Part shown: one piece after another, positions 1 to 4,610 of the stretch | How the letters are laid out: each line of letters begins with the position of its first letter | How positions within the stretch are numbered: position 1 is the first letter of the stretch | Source: Phycisphaerae bacterium | GTDB taxonomy: Bacteria; Planctomycetota; Phycisphaerae; UBA1845; Fen-1342 | Direction: 5' to 3' | DNA length: 6,868 nucleotides | Assembly: GCA_016935035.1 (NCBI GenBank) | Contig: JAFGRR010000685.1 | Span: 1-6,868, forward strand | Made by a program: the position numbers and the translations under genes | Notes under the pieces: model-generated | Told to the model about the DNA's origin: nothing | Seen by the model: only the letters and a program-made list of their open reading frames with translations | Databases searched by the model: none

Positions 1-121
1 CCACCAGACGCATGACCCGGGCACCCTGCTCGGTGCGGGTGTCACCGACCGGCATCCGCTGGTCGTCGTCGCGTCCCGTGTCCGCTGAATCACCCCGGCT
101 GTCCAAGAATCGCCCTCTCAT
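1..121 (-). CDS. N-terminal fragment of an unrecognised protein (cut by window edge)
   Basis: An open minus-strand frame runs from an ATG at 121-119 to the window edge, giving 40 codons. The peptide begins MRGRFLDSRGDSADTG and continues with a hydrophilic Asp/Arg-rich stretch (RDDDQRMPVGDTRTEQ). It looks like a natural soluble N-terminus, and its third codon positions are mostly G or C, as in the neighbouring genes. An AGAGG sits directly against the ATG, too close for a good ribosome site. A TTG six codons in (106-104) has GAGAGGG placed 6 bases upstream and may be the true start. I do not recognise the family and assign no function. The gene is divergent from the transporter. It could also be non-coding leader sequence. 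Confidence 0.4.
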   Translation of the reverse strand, partial: MRGRFLDSRGDSADTGRDDDQRMPVGDTRTEQGARVMRLV

Positions 122-143
122 CCTCTGTCTACCTGCACAGTCG

Positions 144-174
144 AGTATACCCGATCCGCCCCCCCCGATGTCTG
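144..174 (-). promoter_or_regulatory. Candidate promoter for the leftmost minus-strand gene, with a G8 spacer tract
   Basis: Read on the minus strand there is a TATACT (149-144), five of six matches to the sigma-70 -10 consensus. CAGACA (174-169), four of six matches to the -35 consensus, lies 19 bases upstream. The spacer includes an uninterrupted run of eight G (eight C on the plus strand, 159-166). The predicted transcript start is about 15 bases upstream of the ATG at 121. The assignment rests on consensus matching only, and the 19-base spacing is longer than the ideal 17. Confidence 0.3.
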
Positions 175-220
175 CCCGTAATGCCCAATACGCTAACAGA
201 GCCCGAAGCGGCAGCGGCGG

Positions 221-249
221 TTGTGGACGCTGGCGGGACTCCTTAGCAT
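221..249 (+). promoter_or_regulatory. Weak candidate promoter for the transporter gene
   Basis: TTGTGG (221-226) and TAGCAT (244-249) are separated by 17 bases. They match the sigma-70 -35 and -10 consensus at three and four of six positions. The placement, about 25 bases before the chosen start codon, is right, but the match is weak. Nothing better is visible on the plus strand between 122 and 278. Confidence 0.22.
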
Positions 250-267
250 GTCCGGCTATCCATATCC

Positions 268-272
268 AGGAG
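268..272 (+). promoter_or_regulatory. Ribosome binding site that decides the transporter start
   Basis: AGGAG at 268-272 lies directly against an in-frame ATG (273-275), which leaves no spacing. It lies exactly 6 bases before an in-frame GTG (279-281), which is ideal. This favours the GTG at 279 as the start codon. Confidence 0.6.
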
Positions 273-278
273 ATGGAA

Positions 279-2189
279 GTGAGCCAGTACGACAACGACA
301 CCGACAGCTTAGAATCTCAAATGCCGGGCGGCACGCCGCTCGCGGTTGATCCGCTGGACGAACACACCGACACCATCGCGGACGTCAAGCAGCTCGGCAT
401 GTTCGCCGCCATCGCCAGCCTGAGCTACGTCTTCTGGGTGGTGGGCGCGATGGAGATGGTGGAACGCTGCGCCTACTACGGCGTACGCGCCGTGGCGGCG
501 TTGTACGCGACGGCGTCGCGACAGAACGGCGGCCTTGGCGTCAGCGAGTTGCAGCTAGCGCCGCTCTTTCTGGCCTGGGCGCTGATCCAATCACTCTTCC
601 CCGCCTTCACGGGCTCACTCTCGGATCGCTACGGCTACAAGGAAACCATCTTCGCCTCGACCATCCTGAAGATCCTCGGCTACATCATCATGGGCATGTT
701 CCCGTCATTCATCGGGTTCTTCGCCGGCGTGGCCGTCCTCGCATTCGGCACCGCCGTCTTCAAGCCCGGCATACAGGGAACACTCGTCAAGTGCACATCG
801 CGGCGCAACAGCTCGATTGCCTGGGGCATCTTCTACCAGACAGTCAACATCGGCGGCTGGATCGGGCCGCTTGTCGCCAGCTATCTGCGCAGCAATTTCA
901 CGTGGAATCACATCTTCTATGTTTGCGCCGGCATCATCAGCCTCAACTTCCTGCTGCTGTTGACATACCGCGAGGTAGGGCGTGAGGAACGGATCAGCCG
1001 CGCCCGCGCGGCGCGCGACGCACATGGCAAACCAGACAACCTGTTCGTCGATTCGATCCGCGAACTGGTCAAGCCGCATGTTGCCATCTACCTCATCATC
1101 TTCTGCGGCTTCTGGTTCATGTTTAACGCGCTCTTCGATGTGCTGCCCATGCATATTCGCGACTGGGTCGACACACGCGACATAACGCGCACGCTCTTCG
1201 GCGGCGGCGGCACACCTAACCGCCTCCTTCGATTCCTGGTCGGCGCCAACGACGATGGTACCGAGATCAACCCCGAGGGCATGCTGAATGTCAACGCCGG
1301 CCTCATCATGACCACCTGTTTCCTGTTCGCCGCTTTCAGCGCCCGGATTCGCGCGACAACCAGCATGGTCATCGGCACGCTCTTCGCATCATTCGCGATG
1401 TTCATGTGCGGTTGGGCGACGATGGGCTGGATCTCGATTGTCGCGATCGCCATCTTTTCAGTCGGCGAGATGTTGTCGAGCCCCAAGTTCAGCGAATTCA
1501 TTGGCAACTTCGCCCCACGCGACAAGAAGGCCATGTACCTCGGCTTCTCGCAGATTCCGCTGGCAATCGGTTGGTCGCTGGAGAGCTACCTCGGCCCGAC
1601 GCTCTACGGCCTGTTCGCCGCCAAAGACCATCTCGCGCGACAGTTCCTCATGAAGCAGATGGGGGCCGGCAACGCCGTCACACCCACGGCGGGACAATTC
1701 GAGGCATGGAGCCAGGTTAAGGACGTAAGTCTGTCGGCGTCCGAACTCGCCGACGCGTTCGCGCACGACGCGCAGAAGTTCGTCGACGCCATCCCGCAAG
1801 GCGTGGCTTTCGACTGGACCACCAGCGTAGTCGCGCGCTCCCCCAACATCATGAACATGCTGTCCGATGGCGGCACGCTGGCCGCCGACGTCGCCCAGCA
1901 ACTGGCGACGATGCCAGCCACCACTCAGGCCGTCGCAGACCTCGCGACAACCATGCCAGCCACGACACAAGCCGTCGTCGAGGCCGCGACCGCGCAAGCG
2001 CCCACCGCGCCGTCGGCAATCGAAACCTTCCGGCCCGTCGCCGACGCTATCACAATGCACCTGCACGACGCCCACCACGTGGGTAACCTGTGGTACATGA
2101 TGGTCGCCGTCGGCATCGCGTCGGCCATCGGCATCTACCTCTACGGTCGCTGGGTCCTGACACTGGCGAAACAGCCGGCCGAGGAGTAA
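279..2189 (+). CDS. POT/PTR-family (proton-dependent oligopeptide type) MFS transporter with a large TM11-TM12 insert
   Basis: This is a 636-residue inner-membrane transporter of the major facilitator superfamily, POT/PTR branch. Known members move di- or tripeptides, or other small solutes, with protons; the substrate here cannot be told. Visible marks are ExxER followed by YYG in TM1 (residues 59-68), MFS motif A as GSLSDRYGYK (112-121), FKPGIQ (161-166, matching the family's FKPNIQ) and FYQTVNIGG (185-193, the PTR2 signature region). About 12 membrane segments can be read. The loop between TM7 and TM8 is roughly 48 residues. About 147 residues (452-598) are inserted between TM11 and the last helix (about 604-624), a loop expected to face the periplasm. 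This insert carries the MPATTQAV repeats. The phenylalanine of the ExxERF motif is Cys64. The GTG start is chosen from the ribosome site; the frame stays open to position 12, but that extension looks non-coding. The gene ends in tandem stops TAA TAA and stands alone, convergent with pfk. Confidence 0.9.
   Translation: MSQYDNDTDSLESQMPGGTPLAVDPLDEHTDTIADVKQLGMFAAIASLSYVFWVVGAMEMVERCAYYGVRAVAALYATASRQNGGLGVSELQLAPLFLAWALIQSLFPAFTGSLSDRYGYKETIFASTILKILGYIIMGMFPSFIGFFAGVAVLAFGTAVFKPGIQGTLVKCTSRRNSSIAWGIFYQTVNIGGWIGPLVASYLRSNFTWNHIFYVCAGIISLNFLLLLTYREVGREERISRARAARDAHGKPDNLFVDSIRELVKPHVAIYLIIFCGFWFMFNALFDVLPMHIRDWVDTRDITRTLFGGGGTPNRLLRFLVGANDDGTEINPEGMLNVNAGLIMTTCFLFAAFSARIRATTSMVIGTLFASFAMFMCGWATMGWISIVAIAIFSVGEMLSSPKFSEFIGNFAPRDKKAMYLGFSQIPLAIGWSLESYLGPTLYGLFAAKDHLARQFLMKQMGAGNAVTPTAGQFEAWSQVKDVSLSASELADAFAHDAQKFVDAIPQGVAFDWTTSVVARSPNIMNMLSDGGTLAADVAQQLATMPATTQAVADLATTMPATTQAVVEAATAQAPTAPSAIETFRPVADAITMHLHDAHHVGNLWYMMVAVGIASAIGIYLYGRWVLTLAKQPAEE
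1911..1976 (+). repeat. Two in-frame copies of an 8-codon MPATTQAV repeat
   Basis: Copy one is at 1911-1934 and copy two at 1953-1976, a period of 42 bases (14 codons). The two 24-base copies differ at three positions, all third codon positions, so the peptide MPATTQAV is identical. The repeats lie in the predicted periplasmic insert of the transporter, residues about 545-566, in an Ala/Thr/Gln-rich low-complexity stretch that continues to PTAPSA. Confidence 0.85.
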
Positions 2190-2313
2190 TAAGAGCCCGA
2201 GCGGCAGCAAGTAAGCCAAGAGAAGAGTGTATGCAGGGACACATCGCGACGAAGTGACGAAGCGGGTACGACAGCGGTCCGAACCCGAAAGACTATGGGC
2301 GTGTTCTACTGGC

Positions 2314-2329
2314 TGGGACAGTGGTCCCA
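2314..2329 (+). terminator. Hairpin between convergent genes, possible terminator
   Basis: TGGGAC (2314-2319) and GTCCCA (2324-2329) form a perfect 6-bp stem with a 4-base AGTG loop. On the plus strand it is followed by the pyrimidine stretch CTCTTCTTC, a poor but T-containing tract. It lies about 125 bases after the transporter stop and about 80 bases after the pfk stop, so it could serve either gene. On the minus strand no T run follows it. The rest of the gap at 2190-2411 shows no gene. Confidence 0.4.
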
Positions 2330-2411
2330 CTCTTCTTCGCGGGCCTGGTTGCCCTCAGCACAGCAGAACATGCTCATATCTCGTCGGGCGATGATGTGTA
2401 TCTCACGTCTC

Positions 2412-3518
2412 TTAGTCGCCCATGCAGGTGCCGACGGATCTGGCCACGGCTAGCAGCGGATGATCGCACGAAACGATGCGTTGCTGGTCGGCGACGTCGG
2501 AGATTGGCACCGAGCGAATGTCGTCGTGTTGCAGCACGACGAGCTGGTTGAGCTTGCCTTGCACGAGCAGTTCGAGGGCCTTATAGCCGAAACGCATCGC
2601 CAGCACACGGTCGAACGCCACGGGCGTGCCGCCGCGCTGAATGTGACCAAGAATCGTCGCGCGTGTTTCGAGCCCGGTCTTGGCGGAAATCTGCTCGGCC
2701 AGCACGGTGCTGACGCCGCCGAGCCGAATGGGATCGGGGCTGTCGTGGACGATCTTGTTGACGGTCTGCTCGCCATCCTTGGGCTTGGCGCCCTCCGAGA
2801 TGGCGATGATGGTGAAGCGTTTGCCGCGGCGCGAACGCTTAAGGCAGGTTTCGCTGACGATGTCCACGCTGTAGGGAATTTCGGGAATCAGAATGATGTC
2901 GGCCCCCGACGCCAGGCCGGCATGCAGCGTCAGCCAGCCGGCGTTGCGGCCCATCGTCTCGACGAGCATGACGCGGTGGTGGCTCGACGCGGTGGAGTGG
3001 ATGCGATCGAGGCACTCTGTCGCGGTCTCGACCGCCGTCGTGAATCCAAACGTCAGGTCCGTGTGCATGAGGTCGTTGTCGATGGTTTTGGGCACCCCGA
3101 CACACGGCACGCCACGCTCAATCAACGACGCCGCCCCAGACATCGTGCCGTCACCGCCGATGCAGACGATCGCGTCCAGTTGGCGATCGGTGATGTGCTC
3201 GATGACACGGTTGGTGACGTCCTCGAAGATCGGCTTGCCGTCGGCGGCGTTGCCGGTGGCGAAATGGGCCGGGTTCGCGCGATTGCTGGTGCCGAGCACG
3301 GTGCCGCCGACGGTCAGGATGTTCGACACATCGTCAAAGCTGAGCGGGCGCATACGATTGCGGATGAGCCCGAGGAAACCATCCTCGATGCCGAAAACCT
3401 CGAGGCCGTGCTGGGTGATGGCGGTCTTGGTAACGACGCGGATGACGGCGTTGAGTCCGGGACAGTCGCCGCCGCCAGTGAGGATTCCGATTCGTGCCAC
3501 TTTGCGTTTTGCAGCCAT
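2412..3518 (-). CDS. pfkA: 6-phosphofructokinase, group III (mixed-substrate) type, probably ATP-dependent
   Basis: This 368-residue cytoplasmic enzyme phosphorylates fructose 6-phosphate to the 1,6-bisphosphate, the committed step of glycolysis. Visible motifs are GGGDCPGLN (15-23), GGDGT (121-125), PKTIDND (143-149, with catalytic Asp147 and Asp149), MGRNAGW (189-195), and the PROSITE-type phosphofructokinase signature, with GHIQRGGTP at its core, near residue 290. Gly124 corresponds to E. coli Gly104, which marks ATP enzymes; pyrophosphate enzymes have Asp there. Lys144 corresponds to position 124, where pyrophosphate enzymes carry Lys. The Gly/Lys pair is known from ATP-using group III enzymes such as those of Streptomyces, so ATP is the likelier donor, but this is inferred. 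The frame opens at 3554; the ATG at 3518 is chosen because GGAGG lies 10 bases before it and it fits the family N-terminus. It lies on the same strand as the fab operon, but a 332-base gap suggests separate transcription. Confidence 0.94.
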   Translation of the reverse strand: MAAKRKVARIGILTGGGDCPGLNAVIRVVTKTAITQHGLEVFGIEDGFLGLIRNRMRPLSFDDVSNILTVGGTVLGTSNRANPAHFATGNAADGKPIFEDVTNRVIEHITDRQLDAIVCIGGDGTMSGAASLIERGVPCVGVPKTIDNDLMHTDLTFGFTTAVETATECLDRIHSTASSHHRVMLVETMGRNAGWLTLHAGLASGADIILIPEIPYSVDIVSETCLKRSRRGKRFTIIAISEGAKPKDGEQTVNKIVHDSPDPIRLGGVSTVLAEQISAKTGLETRATILGHIQRGGTPVAFDRVLAMRFGYKALELLVQGKLNQLVVLQHDDIRSVPISDVADQQRIVSCDHPLLAVARSVGTCMGD

Positions 3519-3528
3519 GCGTGCGAAA

Positions 3529-3533
3529 CCTCC
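3529..3533 (-). promoter_or_regulatory. Ribosome binding site of pfkA
   Basis: GGAGG on the minus strand lies 10 bases before the ATG at 3518. It falls inside the 12-codon upstream extension of the frame (ATG at 3554), which argues against that earlier start. Confidence 0.65.
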
Positions 3534-3592
3534 GCGCCAGATGGGCGTCGTCAATATCGCCGAACCACTGTTCCGGCGTTCGTGCCCGCTAT

Positions 3593-3598
3593 GTTATA
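3593..3598 (-). promoter_or_regulatory. Candidate -10 box of a pfkA promoter
   Basis: TATAAC on the minus strand matches the -10 consensus at five of six positions. It would start a transcript near 3586, leaving a leader of about 68 bases before the pfkA ATG. No convincing -35 box lies 16-18 bases upstream. That is compatible with an activator-dependent promoter: the palindrome at 3624-3649 would be centred about 50 bases upstream of this start. Confidence 0.35.
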
Positions 3599-3611
3599 GG
3601 AACTGGCCGGC

Positions 3612-3842
3612 GTGGGCACGTACATTGGCCGCCAGACATATCGGCCAATAAAGCGCGGTTCTCGATTGTGTCGCGGGTTCGCGACGGGGGCATGGTGTGG
3701 CGAGTCAGGCCGCCAGGCCTCACGTCCCCGCATATCCGGCTTGTCTAAAGACGGCCGACCAGATGTCGTCCAGTACATCGGTCGTCAGCCACAGCGACCG
3801 TCCGGGCTGAAGCCCGGGGCTCGTCGCGTAGCACGTTCGTGA
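3612..3842 (+). CDS. Questionable small Arg/Gly-rich ORF with three GRQxxRP repeats
   Basis: A GTG at 3612 opens 76 codons ending in TGA at 3840-3842, with AGGAA (3598-3602) 9 bases upstream. The product would be very basic. It has three similar segments: YIGRQTYRPIKRG (codons 4-16), SGRQASRPRISG (about 32-43) and YIGRQPQRPSGLKPG (about 55-69). The core DNA reads GGN CGN CAG, six variable bases, CGN CCN, with differences in the conserved codons confined to third positions. That is the pattern expected of coding sequence, but the same bases also form palindromes, and the ORF is antisense to the likely fabG-pfkA transcript. I recognise no family. It may be a real small protein, a gene remnant, or a chance reading of DNA repeats. 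Confidence 0.2.
   Translation: MGTYIGRQTYRPIKRGSRLCRGFATGAWCGESGRQASRPRISGLSKDGRPDVVQYIGRQPQRPSGLKPGARRVARS
3624..3649. repeat. Palindrome copy 1, perfect 8-bp arms around a 10-base centre
   Basis: ATTGGCCG (3624-3631) and CGGCCAAT (3642-3649) are perfect inverted repeats around a 10-base centre. A diverged copy lies 153 bases to the right. It is upstream of the candidate pfkA -10 box on the minus strand, so it could be an operator for a dimeric regulator. It could equally be an RNA hairpin or part of a dispersed repeat. Confidence 0.7.
3670..3685. repeat. Perfect 6-bp hairpin with GGTT loop
   Basis: GTCGCG (3670-3675) and CGCGAC (3680-3685) enclose the four-base loop GGTT. No T run follows on either strand, so it does not look like an intrinsic terminator. 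In GC-rich DNA such a hairpin can occur by chance. Confidence 0.5.
3707..3720. repeat. Short inverted repeat, overlapping the middle GGCCGCCAG copy
   Basis: AGGCC (3707-3711) and GGCCT (3716-3720) are perfect 5-bp arms around GCCA. The site includes GGCCGCCAG (3708-3716), an exact 9-base match to 3627-3635 within palindrome copy 1. Confidence 0.5.
3756..3784. repeat. Ten-pair hairpin with one bulged A
   Basis: CGACC (3756-3760) pairs with GGTCG (3780-3784), and GATGT (3762-3766) pairs with ACATC (3775-3779). A3761 is bulged and the loop is 8 bases. It shares bases 3779-3784 with palindrome copy 2, so in RNA the two folds cannot form together. Confidence 0.55.
3779..3800. repeat. Palindrome copy 2, diverged copy of the element at 3624-3649
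   Basis: CGGTCG (3779-3784) and CGACCG (3795-3800) are perfect 6-bp arms around a 10-base centre, the same centre length as copy 1. Aligned over 3621-3647 and 3774-3800, the copies agree at 19 of 27 bases. Two of the six shared stem pairs differ, and both changes keep pairing: T-A becomes C-G at the outer pair, and C-G becomes T-A inside. Confidence 0.65.
3802..3817 (-). terminator. GC-rich hairpin downstream of fabG, possible terminator or REP-like element
   Basis: CCGGGC (3802-3807) and GCCCGG (3812-3817) pair around TGAA, whose T and A can also pair. The hairpin begins 34 bases after the fabG stop. No T run follows on the minus strand, so a classic intrinsic terminator is not supported. 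From memory, short GGGCTGAAGCCC-type palindromes are scattered in many bacterial genomes, so a dispersed repeat is equally likely. Confidence 0.4.
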
Positions 3843-3850
3843 GCTGCTAT

Positions 3851-4591
3851 CTAGGTGTACAGGCCGCCGTCAACCACGAAGACCTGGCCAGTGATGTAGC
3901 TGGCGCCATCGCTGGCGAGGAAGGCGACCATCTCGGCTACCTCGCGCGCGGTGCCCATGCGCTGCATGGGGATCAGGGCTTTGACCTGCTCCTGGTATTT
4001 CTGGGGCAGGACCTCGGTCATGTCGGTGGCGATGAAACCGGGCGCGACCGCGTTGCAGGTCACGCCGCGTTTGGCCACTTCCTTGGCCAGCGACTTGGTC
4101 ATGCCGACCAGGCCGGCCTTGGCGGCGGAGTAGTTGACCTGACCGGGGTTCCCCATAAGGCCGCTGACACTGGTGATGTTGATGATGCGACCGTGGCGGG
4201 CGCGGACCATATGGCGACAGACGGCGCGCGAGGTCCAGAACGCCGCCCGCAGATTCGTGTTCACCACGTCGTCGAACTGGTCGTCTTCCATGCTCATCAG
4301 CAAGCCATCACGCGTGATGCCGGCGTTGTTGACGAGGATGTCGATCTTGCCATGTGTGGTGGCGGTTTCGTCGATGACGCGCGCCACGGCTTCGCGATCG
4401 GTCACGTCGAGCGACGTGGGGATGATGCGATCCTCGACCGAGGGCGTATCACCTGCCCAGGCGCTGACTCGCTCGGCGTTACGGGCCGTGGCAATGACCT
4501 TGGCGCCGCGCTCAGCGAGCACCTGGCAGATTGCCTGTCCGATGCCGCGCGAACCGCCGGTCACAATGGCCACTTGGTCTGTAAACGTCAC
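3851..4591 (-). CDS. fabG: 3-oxoacyl-ACP reductase (beta-ketoacyl-ACP reductase)
   Basis: This 246-residue cytoplasmic short-chain dehydrogenase uses NADPH to reduce 3-ketoacyl-ACP to 3-hydroxyacyl-ACP in each elongation cycle of fatty acid synthesis. The Rossmann motif TGGSRGIG is at residues 11-18 and NNAG at 88-91. The catalytic set is Asn113, Ser141, Tyr154 and Lys158 (YSAAK), each three residues beyond its E. coli FabG counterpart. The C-terminus GQVFVVDGGLYT is typical. The length matches the family. The start is a GTG at 4591-4589, supported by GGAGGG (4597-4602) 5 bases upstream. fabG is 19 bases after fabD and closes the visible operon. A similar sequence alone could be another SDR reductase, but the fabD/fabH context makes FabG nearly certain. 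Confidence 0.96.
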   Translation of the reverse strand: MTFTDQVAIVTGGSRGIGQAICQVLAERGAKVIATARNAERVSAWAGDTPSVEDRIIPTSLDVTDREAVARVIDETATTHGKIDILVNNAGITRDGLLMSMEDDQFDDVVNTNLRAAFWTSRAVCRHMVRARHGRIINITSVSGLMGNPGQVNYSAAKAGLVGMTKSLAKEVAKRGVTCNAVAPGFIATDMTEVLPQKYQEQVKALIPMQRMGTAREVAEMVAFLASDGASYITGQVFVVDGGLYT

Positions 4592-4596
4592 AGCGA

Positions 4597-4602
4597 CCCT
4601 CC
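4597..4602 (-). promoter_or_regulatory. Strong ribosome binding site for the GTG start of fabG
   Basis: GGAGGG on the minus strand lies 5 bases before the GTG codon at 4591, between the fabD stop and fabG. It fixes the non-ATG start. It is the strongest Shine-Dalgarno match in the operon and may offset the weaker start codon. Confidence 0.75.
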
Positions 4603-4610
4603 GTGCTTGG

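Larger units (their letters stand above)
3519..3850. other. Hairpin-rich region between fabG and pfkA without a confident gene
   Basis: This 332-base stretch separates two minus-strand genes. It holds the pfkA leader, a candidate minus-strand -10 box at 3593-3598 and two diverged palindrome copies (3624-3649 and 3779-3800). It also has perfect short hairpins at 3670-3685 and 3707-3720, a bulged hairpin at 3756-3784 and a tight GC hairpin at 3802-3817. A questionable plus-strand small ORF spans 3612-3842. I looked for an acyl carrier protein on the minus strand, expected after fabG, and found no DSL phosphopantetheine motif and no acidic frame. Confidence 0.7.

Noticed and set aside
12..278. 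Upstream extension of the transporter frame to an ATG at 12
   Set aside because: The added peptide is Ser/Arg/Pro-rich and unlike a transporter N-terminus. It overlaps a probable divergent gene, and a well-spaced ribosome site supports the GTG at 279.
2249..2263. Tandem GACGAAG repeat after the transporter
   Set aside because: Two 7-base units one base apart, with no further copies; too short to support a function.
1458..2330. A 290-codon minus-strand frame opposite the transporter 3' end
   Set aside because: It is antisense to transporter coding sequence with matching codon bias, and its product is Arg/Gly/Asp-rich without a domain.
2341..2354. GGGC/GCCC inverted repeat as a pfkA terminator
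   Set aside because: Only four base pairs and no T run on the minus strand; such pairs are common by chance in GC-rich DNA.
3519..3554. Longer pfkA start at the ATG at 3554
   Set aside because: The extra 12 residues are not typical of the family, and the GGAGG ribosome site lies inside them, 10 bases before the ATG at 3518.
2460..3599. A 379-codon plus-strand open frame opposite pfkA
   Set aside because: It mirrors a clear phosphofructokinase with all motifs. Long antisense frames are expected in GC-rich genes with strong third-position bias, and its product is a compositionally odd His/Asp/Val-rich sequence.
3551..3778. Minus-strand 75-codon frame between fabG and pfkA, considered as acpP
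   Set aside because: It lacks the DSL phosphopantetheine site and is basic rather than acidic. Its resemblance to the plus-strand repeats (IGRYVWRP) follows from the palindrome.
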